A DNA stretch of 64,000 nucleotides. Origin: Frateuria edaphi. Lineage in GTDB: Bacteria > Pseudomonadota > Gammaproteobacteria > Xanthomonadales > Rhodanobacteraceae. The notes beneath the pieces are model-generated. The model did not search any database. It saw only the letters and a list, made by a program, of their open reading frames with translations, and was not told the origin of the DNA. Shown one piece after another: positions 10,977-19,789 of the stretch. Location: positions 2,046,001-2,110,000 of the forward strand of contig NZ_CP088251.1 in NCBI RefSeq assembly GCF_021117405.1, given 5' to 3'. The stretch's first letter is position 1, and every line of letters begins with the position of its first letter. Position numbers and translations under genes: made by a program.

Positions 10977-12194
10977 TTACGGGGAGGGAGGTGGATGCCG
11001 TTCGCGCAGGATCTTCACCACGTCGGGGAAGGAGAACCAGTCGGGGATCTCGCTGCCTTCGCGCAGGCGCCGACGCAGTTCGGTACCGGAGATGTCGCGC
11101 ACCTCGTCCGCGGGCTGCACTTCGGTAGCCGGGATGTAGGCATCGCGGTTGACCGCGTAGACCATGGCCGGGAATGGCACGATCCGGATGCCGAGCTCCG
11201 CCTGGTGTTGCTCCAGGAGCTGCTGCGCCTCGTATGGGCCATAGAACGGCTTGCCGCTGGCGTCCTTGCCCGGACCGGCGTGGTCGCGCCCCACGATGAA
11301 ATGGCTGGCGCCATAGTTCTTGCGGATGATCGCGTGCCACATCGCCTCGCGCGGCCCGCCCATGCGCATGGCCAGCGGCAGCAACGACAACCTGGCCTGG
11401 CCCTCCGGGTAGTGCGAGAGCAGCGCGCGGTAGCAGCGCACGCGGGTGGAGTAGTCGACGTCATCGGGCTTGGTGCGCCCGACCGAGGGCTGGATCAGCA
11501 GCCTGGCGCCGACCTGCTCGGCCGCGCGCAGCGTCAGTTCGCGGTGCGCGCGGTGCATGGGGTTGCGCGTCTGGAAGGCGACGATGCGGCTCCAACCATT
11601 GGCTTCGAACCAGGCGCGCAGCGCGCGCGGCGTATCGCGCAACTCTGCGAAATCCGGGTGCGCGGGCGGCTGCAGGCCACGCACGCGGCCACCCAGATAC
11701 ACCGGTCCGGTCCGATCGAACAGTTCGGCCACGCCAGGGTGCGTGCGGTCGCTGGTGCCGAACACGCGCAGCGCCTCGTGGAGCCGGTCTGGCCAGTAAA
11801 TGTCCTGAACCTCGAGAACCGCCAGCGGCATGCCCTCCTCGTCGCGCAGCACCACCTCGCTACCGATGGACAATTTGGCCGAGAAGGCCTCGTCCACGTC
11901 CAGCGTGATCGGCATCGGCCATAGCGTGCCGTCGCCCAGGCGCATGTCCTGCACCACGCCGTTGTAGTCGTTGCGGCCGAGAAAACCCTCCAGCGGCGAG
12001 AACGCGCCCGAAAGCAGCAGTTCCAGGTCGCACAGCTGGCGCGTGTTGAGCACCAGCGACGGCCAGTCGCCAATGCGCGCGCCGAGCGCCTCGGCTTCCG
12101 CCGACGGCAGGTACAGGTCTTTGAGCACGCCGCCGTGCGGGGCGATCAAGCGGTCGGTGGCGGCCGTATCGGCAGCGAGCGCAGTCACGTTCAT
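10977..12194 (-). CDS. sat: Sulfate adenylyltransferase, single-chain type
   Basis: ATP sulphurylase: makes adenosine 5'-phosphosulphate (APS) from sulphate and ATP. The 405-residue protein is the single-polypeptide Sat/Met3 type, not the CysD-CysN pair of E. coli. It has the nucleotide-binding QTRNPMHRAHRE, a GRDHAGPGKD motif and an N-terminal PUA-like domain. It stops after the catalytic domain, so no APS kinase is fused to it. The start is MNVTALAADTAATDRL at 12194. It is last in the run cysJ-cysI-cysH-sat, with a 42-bp gap from cysH. The partner CysH looks like a PAPS reductase, so an APS kinase must be encoded elsewhere. Confidence 0.94.
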   Translation of the reverse strand: MNVTALAADTAATDRLIAPHGGVLKDLYLPSAEAEALGARIGDWPSLVLNTRQLCDLELLLSGAFSPLEGFLGRNDYNGVVQDMRLGDGTLWPMPITLDVDEAFSAKLSIGSEVVLRDEEGMPLAVLEVQDIYWPDRLHEALRVFGTSDRTHPGVAELFDRTGPVYLGGRVRGLQPPAHPDFAELRDTPRALRAWFEANGWSRIVAFQTRNPMHRAHRELTLRAAEQVGARLLIQPSVGRTKPDDVDYSTRVRCYRALLSHYPEGQARLSLLPLAMRMGGPREAMWHAIIRKNYGASHFIVGRDHAGPGKDASGKPFYGPYEAQQLLEQHQAELGIRIVPFPAMVYAVNRDAYIPATEVQPADEVRDISGTELRRRLREGSEIPDWFSFPDVVKILRERHPPPSP

Positions 12195-12236
12195 GTGGCT
12201 CTCCTCCAGTCGCTGGTGATTAGGCTAGTCCAAGGC

Positions 12237-12959
12237 TCAAAGGATGTTGTGCAGGCCGCATTCACGCTTGAGCCCGAAGAAGCGCGTGTCCTCCGGGTCC
12301 ATGCCCGGCTCCCAGCGGTGACTGGTGTGCACGTCGCCGATCGAGGTGTAGCCCTGTTCCCACAGCGGGTGGTAGGGAAGATCGTGGCGCTTGAGGTAGA
12401 GGCCGACGTCGCGGTCGGTCCAGTCGGCCAGCGGGTGGAATTTCCAGCGGCCGTTGCGGTGTTCGGCGAACTCCACGCCGGCGCGCGTGCTCGCCTGGCT
12501 GCGGCGCAGGCCGGCGAACCAGCCGGCCGCGCCCAGTTCCGCCAGCGCGCGCTGCATCGGTTCGACCTTGCGCATCTGGTTGTAGCGATCGATGCCGGCC
12601 ACGCCCTGCTCCCACAGTCGGCCATGGCGGGCCTCCATCCAGGCCGGGCTCAGCGTGGCGCGGTAGACCCTGAGGTCGAGCTCGAGCCGCCCGGTGAGTT
12701 CGTCGACGAAGCGGTAGGTTTCGGGAAACAGATAGCCGGTATCGATCAGGACCACCGGGATCCATGGCCGTTGCCGCGTGACCATGTGCAGCGACACCGC
12801 CGCCTGCGCGCCGAAGCTGGAGGACAACACGTGCTCGCCTGACACATGTTCCAGCGCCCAGGCCACGCGCGCCTCGGCATCGAGCCCGGCCAGATGGGCG
12901 TTGATGTCGGCCAGCGCCTGCGGCTCGCCAACGGCCTGGCGAAGCATCGCCGCGTTCAT
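12237..12959 (-). CDS. cysH: Phosphoadenylyl-sulfate (PAPS) reductase
   Basis: Reduces PAPS to sulphite with thioredoxin or glutaredoxin as donor. The 240-residue product shows the nucleotide-binding [15 protein letters not shown] and [13 protein letters not shown] stretches, the conserved RRSQASTRA, and the C-terminal ECGLHNIL with the catalytic Cys. There is no CC plus CxxC set that would carry the 4Fe-4S cluster of APS reductases, so PAPS is the expected substrate. The ATG at 12959 overlaps the cysI stop (ATGA), indicating translational coupling. It lies between cysI and sat in one operon. Confidence 0.94.
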   Translation of the reverse strand: MNAAMLRQAVGEPQALADINAHLAGLDAEARVAWALEHVSGEHVLSSSFGAQAAVSLHMVTRQRPWIPVVLIDTGYLFPETYRFVDELTGRLELDLRVYRATLSPAWMEARHGRLWEQGVAGIDRYNQMRKVEPMQRALAELGAAGWFAGLRRSQASTRAGVEFAEHRNGRWKFHPLADWTDRDVGLYLKRHDLPYHPLWEQGYTSIGDVHTSHRWEPGMDPEDTRFFGLKRECGLHNIL

Positions 12960-14650
12960 CCGATCACCTCTGCCGGAATGCGGCGCGCAGGTCCCGGCGG
13001 CGCGAGGACACCGCTGCGCAGCAGGAAATCGCCGAAACCTTCGTCGGGCGCCCGCTCGACCGCATAGCGGGCGAACAGACGGTCGAGGACCTCCAGAATC
13101 GCCGTCTCGTCCACGTTCTCGCGGTAGAGGGAATTCAGCCGCTGGCCGGCGAAGTCGGCACCCAGGCGCAGGTCGTAGCGGCCGGGCGCGCGGCCGACCA
13201 GCGCGATTTCGCCCAGGTACGGCCGGGAGCAGCCGTTCGGGCAACCGGAGACGCGCAGCAGGATCGGTGCGTCCAGCAGACCGTGGCGCGCCAGTCGCGC
13301 CTCGAGCTTGTCCAGGATCGTCGGCAGGTAGCGCTCGCTCTCGGCCATGGCCAGGCCGCAGGTCGGCAGCGCCACGCAGGCGATCGCGTGGCGCCGGATC
13401 GCGCTCTGCCGGCGGTAGCCGTCCAGGCCATGGGCGGCAACGATGGCGTCGATGCGTTCGCGATCGGCCGCTTGGACATTCGCGACGATCACGTTCTGGT
13501 TGCAGGTGAGGCGGAAGTCGCCGGTGTGCGCCGCCGCCAGTTCGCGCATGCCGCTGAGCAACCGGCGCTCAGCGCGGTCGAGCAGGCGGCCGGATTCGAC
13601 ATGCAGGGTGAGATGCCAGCGACCATCGCTGCCCTGCAACCAGCCGTAGCGGTCGCCGTTGTGCTCGAAGCGGTACGGGCGCGCGGCCTGCAGGTCGAAG
13701 CCCAGGCGCCGCTCCAGTTCGGCCTTGAACGCATCGGTGCCGCGCCGGTCCAGCGTGTACTTCAGCCGCGCGTACTTGCGCTCGCCGCGGTCGCCCCAGT
13801 CGCGCTGGATGGCGATAATCTGTTCGGCCGCGTCGCGCAACTGCACCGGCTCGACGAAGCCGATCACCTCGGCCAGGCGCGGATAGGTGCCGGGATCGCC
13901 GTGGGTGGCGCCCATGCCGCCGCCGATGGCGAGGTTGAAGCCGGCGAGGCGGCCGTCCTCGGCAATGGCGATCAGCCCCAGGTCCTGCGCGAACACGTCG
14001 ATATCGTTGAGCGGCGGGATCGCCAGACCGATCTTGAACTTGCGCGGCAGGTACGTGCGGCCGTAGAGCGGCTCGGGCTCGGGCTCGCCGACCAGCTTTT
14101 CGCCATCGAGCCAGAGCTCGTGGTAGGCGGTCGTCTTCGGCGCGAGCTCCTCGGACAGCTTCGCTGCCCAGGCGTAGGCCTCGGCATGAGCGTCCGACTG
14201 CACCGGCAACGGGGTACTCACCACGTTGCGCAGCACGTCGCCGCAGGCGGCGATGGTGCTGGCCATGGCGTCGTTGATCGCCGCGATCGTGGGCTTGAGG
14301 TCGCGTTTGAGGATGCCGTGCCACTGGAACGTCTGGCGCGTGGTGATACGCAGGCCGCTGCTGGCGTAGTCGCGGGCGAGCCGGTCGAACACCAGCCATT
14401 GCGCCGGCGTGACCACGCCACCGGGCAGGCGCGCGCGCAGCATGAAGCTGTAGAGCGGCTCCAGTTTCTGGCGGCGTCGTTCCTCGCGCAGGTCGCGATC
14501 GTCCTGCTGGTAGCTGCCGTGGAACTTGAGCAACTTCGTGTCGGCCTCGCCGATGGCGCCGGTGACCGGATCGGCCAGGCCGTCGGCGATGGAGCCGCGC
14601 AACTGCCGGCTTTGATCCTTGATGTATTCGAGTTCGGAAAGCGCTGGCAT
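12956..14650 (-). CDS. cysI: NADPH-dependent sulfite reductase, hemoprotein subunit
   Basis: The beta subunit of sulphite reductase; reduces sulphite to sulphide with six electrons, using siroheme coupled to a 4Fe-4S cluster. The 564-residue protein has both cluster motifs, CVALPTC (Cx5C) and CPNGC (Cx3C), and the siroheme-contacting [12 protein letters not shown]. Length is normal. The start is the ATG at 14650 ([19 protein letters not shown]), two bases after the cysJ stop, and the stop overlaps the cysH start, so the three are translationally coupled. Electrons come from CysJ and the cofactor from CysG, both encoded nearby. Confidence 0.96.
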   Translation of the reverse strand: MPALSELEYIKDQSRQLRGSIADGLADPVTGAIGEADTKLLKFHGSYQQDDRDLREERRRQKLEPLYSFMLRARLPGGVVTPAQWLVFDRLARDYASSGLRITTRQTFQWHGILKRDLKPTIAAINDAMASTIAACGDVLRNVVSTPLPVQSDAHAEAYAWAAKLSEELAPKTTAYHELWLDGEKLVGEPEPEPLYGRTYLPRKFKIGLAIPPLNDIDVFAQDLGLIAIAEDGRLAGFNLAIGGGMGATHGDPGTYPRLAEVIGFVEPVQLRDAAEQIIAIQRDWGDRGERKYARLKYTLDRRGTDAFKAELERRLGFDLQAARPYRFEHNGDRYGWLQGSDGRWHLTLHVESGRLLDRAERRLLSGMRELAAAHTGDFRLTCNQNVIVANVQAADRERIDAIVAAHGLDGYRRQSAIRRHAIACVALPTCGLAMAESERYLPTILDKLEARLARHGLLDAPILLRVSGCPNGCSRPYLGEIALVGRAPGRYDLRLGADFAGQRLNSLYRENVDETAILEVLDRLFARYAVERAPDEGFGDFLLRSGVLAPPGPARRIPAEVIG

Positions 14651-14652
14651 GG

Positions 14653-16464
14653 TCAGTACACGTCGCGGGCGTAGCGGCCCTGGGTGAGGAGGTCGGTAAG
14701 CCATTCCCTGGCCGTGTCGGGGGAATGCCCGCCGTGGGCGATGGCGATGTCGAGCAGCGTCGCGTGCACGTCCTTCGCCATGTGCGTCGCGTCGCCGCAC
14801 ACGTACAGGTGCGCGCCGCCTTCAAGCCAGGCGTACAGCTCCCTTCCCTGTTCGCGCAGGCGGTCCTGCACGTAGACCTTTCGCGCGCCGTCACGGGAGA
14901 AAGCCAGGTCGAGACGGTGCAGTGCCCCCGCTTTCAACGCTTCCTGCCACTCGACCTGATAGAGGAAATCGCGGGTGAAATGACGGTTGCCGAACAGCAG
15001 CCAGTTGCGGCCGCGCGCCCCGGTTTCGTGACGGTCCTGCACGAAGGCTCGAAACGGCGCCACGCCCGTGCCCGGGCCGATCATGATGATGTCGCGGCGG
15101 TCGTCGGCGGGCAGGCGAAACCGGTCGTTGGTTTCGATGAACACCGGCACCACGGCCGCGTCCTCCGTCGCCGACAGAAAGGCCGAGGCCGCGCCCCAGT
15201 GCGGCATGCCGAACGCCTCGTATTCCACCCGCGCGACCGTGAGGTGGACTTCCTCCTCGCCCACGGCACGCGGGCTGGAAGCGATGGAATACAGGCGCGG
15301 CGTGAGCGGACGGAGCGCGGCGACAAGTTCTTCCGCCCGCCACACCGCGCGGTAGCGGTGCAGCAGGTCGATCGGCTGGTGGCTGGCGAGCAGCTCGGCG
15401 AACGACGCCGCATTTTCCTTGCGCAGTACGCGCATCAGGTCCGCGTGACCGCTGGCGGCCGCGTGGGCGGCGACGAAGGCGCGGGTAAGCCGGGTCAGTT
15501 CGCGCTCGCGACCCAGCCATCGCGCGAGCGGCAGGGTGCGGCCGTCGTGCGTCACCTCGTCCGCGCCGTCCAGGCGCAACGCGTGCAGGAATTGTTCGAC
15601 CAGCGCTGGTGGATTGACCGGCCAGATGCCGATGGCGTCGCCGGGCGCATAGCGCAGACCCGAGCCTTTTAGCGACAGTTCCAGGTGATGCACGGCGCGT
15701 TCGCTCTCGCGCGAGACGATGCGCTGGTTACCCAGCACGGTGGCGGCGAAAGGATGCTCGCGCGAGTGCGTGCTGCGCGCGGGCAAGGTGTGGACCGTGG
15801 CGTTCCGAGTGACGGACCGGGTCCTGCCCAGCGCCTCGCGCGCCTGTCCCAGCGCCTTGGCCGACCATGGGATGGCAACCTGGTCGATGTCGACGTCGGC
15901 CTCGCCCAGTGGCGCGAGGCGGCTGGCGCCCAGCTCGGCCAGGCGCGCGTCGAGCTGGCGCCCGATCGCGCAGAACTGCGGGTAGCTCGAATCGCCCAGC
16001 CCCAGTACCGCGTAGTGAAGCCCGGGCATCCGGGGTGCGCGCTTGCCCACGACGAATTCGACGAAACCACGGGCATCGTCCGGTGGCTCGCCTTCGCCCT
16101 GGGTGCTGATCACGATCAGCAGATGGGTTTCCCTGGCCAGTTCGCGCAGCCCATAGGCATCCGCGCGCACCAGCCGCGCCGGCAGGCCGTCCGACTCGCT
16201 GCGCGCGGCCAACTGCTCGGCCAGCCGCCGGGCATTGCCGGTCTGGCTACCGTAAAGGATGGTCAGTCGTGGTGCTTGCGCGGTGCCCGCGGGCGCATCG
16301 ATCCGGCCTGTGCTGCGCTCTGTCTGGCCGGCACGGGCGGCGCTCCAGGCCGCCACCCAGTATAATTGCTCGGGCGCGAGGCCATCCGCCAGTCTTGCGA
16401 GCAAGGCCGCTTTTTCCGGATCGAGAGTGATGGACAAGGGGTCCGCTGCAACCAGGGCATTCAC
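14653..16464 (-). CDS. cysJ: NADPH-dependent sulfite reductase, flavoprotein subunit
   Basis: The alpha subunit, passing electrons from NADPH through FAD and FMN to CysI. The 603-residue protein has a flavodoxin-like FMN domain ([18 protein letters not shown], about residues 70-215), an FAD-binding ferredoxin-reductase-like region ([10 protein letters not shown]) and a C-terminal NADPH domain ([18 protein letters not shown], ending in the usual aromatic YARDVY). The start is a GTG at 16464 with AAGGA about 10 bases upstream; no ATG fits better. It is the first gene of cysJ-cysI-cysH-sat, with the shared gacgtccaaat motif 17 bp before the start. Confidence 0.95.
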   Translation of the reverse strand: MNALVAADPLSITLDPEKAALLARLADGLAPEQLYWVAAWSAARAGQTERSTGRIDAPAGTAQAPRLTILYGSQTGNARRLAEQLAARSESDGLPARLVRADAYGLRELARETHLLIVISTQGEGEPPDDARGFVEFVVGKRAPRMPGLHYAVLGLGDSSYPQFCAIGRQLDARLAELGASRLAPLGEADVDIDQVAIPWSAKALGQAREALGRTRSVTRNATVHTLPARSTHSREHPFAATVLGNQRIVSRESERAVHHLELSLKGSGLRYAPGDAIGIWPVNPPALVEQFLHALRLDGADEVTHDGRTLPLARWLGRERELTRLTRAFVAAHAAASGHADLMRVLRKENAASFAELLASHQPIDLLHRYRAVWRAEELVAALRPLTPRLYSIASSPRAVGEEEVHLTVARVEYEAFGMPHWGAASAFLSATEDAAVVPVFIETNDRFRLPADDRRDIIMIGPGTGVAPFRAFVQDRHETGARGRNWLLFGNRHFTRDFLYQVEWQEALKAGALHRLDLAFSRDGARKVYVQDRLREQGRELYAWLEGGAHLYVCGDATHMAKDVHATLLDIAIAHGGHSPDTAREWLTDLLTQGRYARDVY

Positions 16465-16472
16465 GCTATCTT

Positions 16473-16492
16473 GTCCTTTTGGACGTCCAAAT
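16473..16492. promoter_or_regulatory. Motif shared with the cysB promoter
   Basis: Upstream of cysJ lies the palindrome ggacgtcc (16481-16488) within the 11-mer gacgtccaaat (16482-16492), identical to 9744-9754 at the cysG/cysB promoter. It also forms a small inverted repeat gtcc-tttt-ggac (16473-16484). It is 17 bp from the cysJ start and 135 bp from the divergent tauE-like gene. This is a candidate site for the CysB-type regulator; the protein that binds it is not known. Confidence 0.5.
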
Positions 16493-16627
16493 GTGGGGCC
16501 CGGACAATCTAGGCGCGGTGGTCGCGCCAGGGAAAGGACAGCTCGGCATGTGGATATACCAGGCCCTTATTTCCGCGCATGGGCAGCGCCTTGGATACTC
16601 CAGCCACCTCTACGCCCGCGCGCATCG

Positions 16628-17377
16628 ATGATGATTCCCGCCGAGTTCCTTACCTTTGCCGCCGTCGGCGTACTGGCCCAGCTGGTCGATGGCGCGTTGG
16701 GCATGGCCTATGGCGTGACTTCGGCGGCGATGCTGCTGGGGCTTGGCGTGCCGCCGGTCAACGCGACCGCGAGCGTGCACCAGGCCGAGGCGTTCACCTG
16801 CGGCGCGTCGGGCCTCAGCCACTGGCTTGCCGGCAACGTGCGCTGGCCGCTGTTCTGGATGCTGGCGATTCCGGGCGTGATCGGCGCCGTGATCGGCGCC
16901 GCGGTCGTGGTGCATGTTCCGGCGCAGTGGATGCGGTTGGCGCTGACGCCTTACCTGCTGGGCATGGGTGTGTTCCTGCTGATGCGTGGCGCGTTGGGAC
17001 GCCCGCCCGGGCCGGACGTCCCCCGCGGCACGCCCGTGCTCGGGCTCGGCGCGGGCTTCGCCGACGCGGTGGCCGGCGGCGGCTGGAGCGCGCTCACCGT
17101 GACCACGCTGGTCGCCCGTGGCGCCACGCCGCGGATGGTGATCGGCACGGTGCACCTGGCCAAATGCGTGGTCAGCATCGCCGCCAGCATCAGCTTCCTG
17201 CTGATGATCGGCCTCAGCCATGGCACGGCCGTGCTCGGGTTGATCGCAGGCGGCGTCGCCGCCGCGCCGGTGGGAGCGATCTTTGCCCGGCGCATGCCCG
17301 CGCGGGTGGCGACGGTGCTGGCGGCGCTCGCCGTACTGGGCCTGGGCGTGAACAACGTGGTCAAGGCGTTCGGTTAG
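16628..17377 (+). CDS. TauE/SafE (TSUP) family membrane transporter
   Basis: A 249-residue inner-membrane protein with about seven or eight hydrophobic segments in two similar halves, as in the TauE/SafE/TSUP anion transporter family that moves sulphite, sulphoacetate or related ions. Small-residue patterns such as GALGMAYGV in the first half and GAGFADAVAGGGWSALT in the second are the family's repeated motif. The start is the first of two adjacent ATGs at 16628. It is divergent from cysJ over a shared control region, so export of excess sulphite, or uptake of a sulphur anion, is the natural guess. Substrate and direction are inferred from context only. Confidence 0.85.
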   Translation: MMIPAEFLTFAAVGVLAQLVDGALGMAYGVTSAAMLLGLGVPPVNATASVHQAEAFTCGASGLSHWLAGNVRWPLFWMLAIPGVIGAVIGAAVVVHVPAQWMRLALTPYLLGMGVFLLMRGALGRPPGPDVPRGTPVLGLGAGFADAVAGGGWSALTVTTLVARGATPRMVIGTVHLAKCVVSIAASISFLLMIGLSHGTAVLGLIAGGVAAAPVGAIFARRMPARVATVLAALAVLGLGVNNVVKAFG

Positions 17378-17480
17378 GCAACGCGCCATGCAGGGCCGCG
17401 CCGCGCAAACGCCATGCATTCGCGGCCGCGTGCGGGCACTTCCACGGGATTTCCCGGCACGCAGCCAGCTACCCGCACCT

Positions 17481-17486
17481 TACAAT
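17481..17486 (+). promoter_or_regulatory. -10 box of roxA, probably leaderless
   Basis: TACAAT ends 6 bp before the roxA ATG (17493), so transcription would begin at or next to the start codon, and no Shine-Dalgarno sequence is seen. No good -35 box is visible. Confidence 0.4.
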
Positions 17487-17492
17487 GCGCGG

Positions 17493-18677
17493 ATGAACGA
17501 GCAAATCCCGATCGAAGTCCGAGGTTCGGCGAAACAACCGCTGGGCATGCCGCCCGCGCAATTCCTGCGTGACTACTGGCAAAAACGCCCGCTGCTGATC
17601 CGCAGCGCCTTCCCCGATTTCCAGCCGCCGCTGCGGCCGGATGACCTGGGCGGCCTAGCCTGCGAGGACGGTGCGCTGTCGCGGCTGATCGTCCACGACG
17701 AAGCGCGCGAGCGCTGGTCGGTGAAGACCGGGCCGCTCGACGAAGCCGATTTTTCGCGCACGCCCGACCGCAACTGGACGCTGTTGGTGCAGGACGTGGA
17801 CAAGTGGGACGCCGACGTGGCGCGGCTGCTGGAGCATTTCCGCTTTCTGCCGAGCTGGCGGATCGACGACGTGATGGTGTCCTACGCCGAACCGGGTGGC
17901 GGCGTGGGCGCGCACGTGGACCAGTACGACGTGTTCCTGCTGCAGGGCCTGGGCTCGCGGCACTGGGCGATCAGCACCGACCCGGCGGCGCCGAAGGATT
18001 TCCGTCCCGACATCGAACTGAAGCAATTGGCGCATTTCGAGCCGACCCACGAGTGGCTGGTCGAGCCGGGCGACATGCTTTACCTGCCGCCGGGTGTGCC
18101 GCACGACGGCGTCGCTTTCGGCGGCCCGTGCATGACCTTCTCGGTCGGCATGCGCGCGCCCTCGCAGGCGGAACTCACCGGCGACCTGGCCGATTACCTC
18201 GCCGAGCGGCTGGACGAATCGCAGCGCTACACCGACCCCGACCTCGCCCCCGCACGTTCGACGGGCGAGATCGACGCCGCTGCACTGGAGCGCCTGCGCA
18301 TCGCCCTGCCCTTCGCCAGCGCGCTCGACGAGGAAAGCCTGCGCGACTGGTTCGGGCGATTCATCACCCGCTACCGCAACGCCCAGACGCCGGCGACGCC
18401 GGCCAGGCCGATGACCCTGGCTGCCCTGCGCAAACGCCTGGACGGCGGCGCGACGCTGTTGCGCCATCCATGGTCACGGCTGGCGTGGAGCCGCGGTCGG
18501 CGCGCGGCGGTGCTGTTCGCCAATGGCCACGCGTATGCCGCTCCGACCGACCTGGCCCGGCGCCTGTGCGCCGAACGCTCGCTCGCCTTCGACGACGCGC
18601 CCGGCGACGAGGCCATGGCGCTGCTGCTGACGCTGGTGAACGATGGCCACCTCGTGCCGCACAAAGGGCGCCGGTGA
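17493..18677 (+). CDS. roxA: Ribosomal protein uL16 arginine 3-hydroxylase, JmjC/cupin type
   Basis: A 2-oxoglutarate- and Fe(II)-dependent oxygenase of the YcfD/RoxA family, which hydroxylates an arginine of 50S protein L16 in E. coli. The 394-residue protein has the cupin iron triad His141-x-Asp143 (in GAHVDQYDVF) and His204 (in PPGVPHDGV), followed by the helical dimerisation and winged-helix C-terminal parts of the family. The opening PPAQFLRDYWQKRPLLIR is diagnostic of the family. The start is the ATG at 17493, right after a -10-like box. The stop overlaps the GTG of the next gene, so the two are translationally coupled. Confidence 0.9.
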   Translation: MNEQIPIEVRGSAKQPLGMPPAQFLRDYWQKRPLLIRSAFPDFQPPLRPDDLGGLACEDGALSRLIVHDEARERWSVKTGPLDEADFSRTPDRNWTLLVQDVDKWDADVARLLEHFRFLPSWRIDDVMVSYAEPGGGVGAHVDQYDVFLLQGLGSRHWAISTDPAAPKDFRPDIELKQLAHFEPTHEWLVEPGDMLYLPPGVPHDGVAFGGPCMTFSVGMRAPSQAELTGDLADYLAERLDESQRYTDPDLAPARSTGEIDAAALERLRIALPFASALDEESLRDWFGRFITRYRNAQTPATPARPMTLAALRKRLDGGATLLRHPWSRLAWSRGRRAAVLFANGHAYAAPTDLARRLCAERSLAFDDAPGDEAMALLLTLVNDGHLVPHKGRR

Positions 18678-19174
18678 CAAGCCATCCCGGCCCGGACGAA
18701 TCCCTGCCGGTCGGTAGCCCGGCCGAACTGGCGTCTGCCCGGCAAGCCCTGCTGGTCGCGACGCGCCGACAGGTGGACATCCGCCTCCCGCGCCTGGACG
18801 ACTCGCTTTACGCCAGCGCGGAAGAGATGGCCGAGCTGCGCCGCATCGCGACCGCCGGCCGTGGCGCGCAGATCCGCCTGTTGCTCAACGACCCGGCGAC
18901 TGCCCTGCGCGATGGGCACCGCCTGATCCTGCTGATGCAGCGGCTTCCGAGCGTTATCCAGGTACGCGTGCCGGTCGAGGAGATCAACCTGGGCAATCCG
19001 TCGGCATGCCTGCTGACCGATGGTGGCGGCTATCTGTTCCAGCCCGACGCCGAACGCGCGCAGGGACGTGCCGTACTGGCCGATCGCCCTGGCTGGGCAC
19101 CGCTTCGGCAACAGTTCGACGAGATGTGGGAGCGCGCCGAGCGCGCGCGCACGTTGCAGCCGCTGGATCTGTAG
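18674..19174 (+). CDS. Uncharacterised protein coupled to roxA (DUF7931-like)
   Basis: A 166-residue soluble protein with no signal or membrane segment. From memory it resembles the DUF7931 family seen after roxA-type genes in Xanthomonadales, but I cannot confirm this by search. The central part (residues about 24-100) alternates helices and strands: a DIRLPRLDDSLYAS stretch, an AQIRLLLNDP stretch and a RLPSVIQVRVP strand. No catalytic motif is recognisable. The start is a GTG at 18674 overlapping the roxA stop as GTGA, and no other start keeps the coupling. Context hints at a role tied to ribosome hydroxylation or to the same regulon; the function is unknown. Confidence 0.75.
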   Translation: MTSHPGPDESLPVGSPAELASARQALLVATRRQVDIRLPRLDDSLYASAEEMAELRRIATAGRGAQIRLLLNDPATALRDGHRLILLMQRLPSVIQVRVPVEEINLGNPSACLLTDGGGYLFQPDAERAQGRAVLADRPGWAPLRQQFDEMWERAERARTLQPLDL

Positions 19175-19244
19175 GACGGGCGTAGGTTGGGTTACGGCCC
19201 AGTTCCCGTCACGCACGGAAAAAAGCGGTGGACTGGAGCCGGCC

Positions 19245-19511
19245 CTACAGGACCTTCCGGTTCTTGCGGCCGATCGCCACGATGATGATCGCGAACGCCG
19301 CCAGGCGGACCAGATAGGCCGCGCTCCGGTCCTCGAAATACACGTTCGTCATCGCGATCACTATCTGGGCCACGCCCAGCAAGCCGAACGCCAGCGAAAA
19401 GGCGAGGAACAGCTTGTCGCCGGTGCGCCGCCAGAAACGCAGGAAGAACAGACCCCCGACGAAGAAGCCGAGCGTGACGGCACCGGAAAGGAAATAGATC
19501 AACAGCGTCAT
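19245..19511 (-). CDS. Small membrane protein, DUF5985-like (1)
   Basis: An 88-residue hydrophobic protein with three predicted membrane helices (about residues 2-24, 33-53 and 66-81) joined by short basic loops (RFWRRTGDK, GRKNRK). It resembles the DUF5985 family by pattern and is similar in layout to the next gene upstream, so the two look like paralogues or a heteromer. No charged or catalytic motif is visible inside the membrane. Its ATG overlaps the stop of the preceding gene (ATGA). It is last of a three-gene minus-strand unit. The function is not known. Confidence 0.75.
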   Translation of the reverse strand: MTLLIYFLSGAVTLGFFVGGLFFLRFWRRTGDKLFLAFSLAFGLLGVAQIVIAMTNVYFEDRSAAYLVRLAAFAIIIVAIGRKNRKVL

Positions 19512-19786
19512 TCGCCTTCTCCGTTCCAGATGAAGCCGAACAACAGCGTTGCCACCGCCGCCAGCGACAACAGGGCGCGCGGGACGGCCAGGTCGACCGA
19601 ACCGGGAAAGACGATCAGGTCAAGCACCAGCAGCAGGTTTTGCATCGCCAGCAGCAGGAAACACAGGGCGCTCCAGAACAGCAGCCCGGCGCGGGTCCGG
19701 TGGAAGCTGCGGCCAAGCATCACCGCACAGACCGTGCTGGCCAGGAAACACAACAGGTAAACCGCCGGTGCGAAGTATTGGGACAC
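19508..19786 (-). CDS. Small membrane protein, DUF5985-like (2)
   Basis: A 92-residue protein with three hydrophobic helices and a RSFHRTRAGLLFWSALCF loop-helix pattern that I associate with DUF5985. It starts with a GTG at 19786, three bases after the stop of the winged-helix gene, and its end overlaps the next gene by four bases. Paired DUF5985-like genes behind a small DNA-binding protein suggest a membrane component controlled with, or signalling to, that protein; this is inference. The function is not known. Confidence 0.75.
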   Translation of the reverse strand: MSQYFAPAVYLLCFLASTVCAVMLGRSFHRTRAGLLFWSALCFLLLAMQNLLLVLDLIVFPGSVDLAVPRALLSLAAVATLLFGFIWNGEGE

Positions 19787-19789
19787 GCG

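Noticed and set aside
19175-19244. A terminator between the convergent genes at 19174 and 19245
   Set aside because: Only a 6-bp inverted repeat (gacggg/cccgtc) with a 24-nt loop is found, and the stretch gtaggttgggttacg resembles common dispersed sequence; too weak to annotate.
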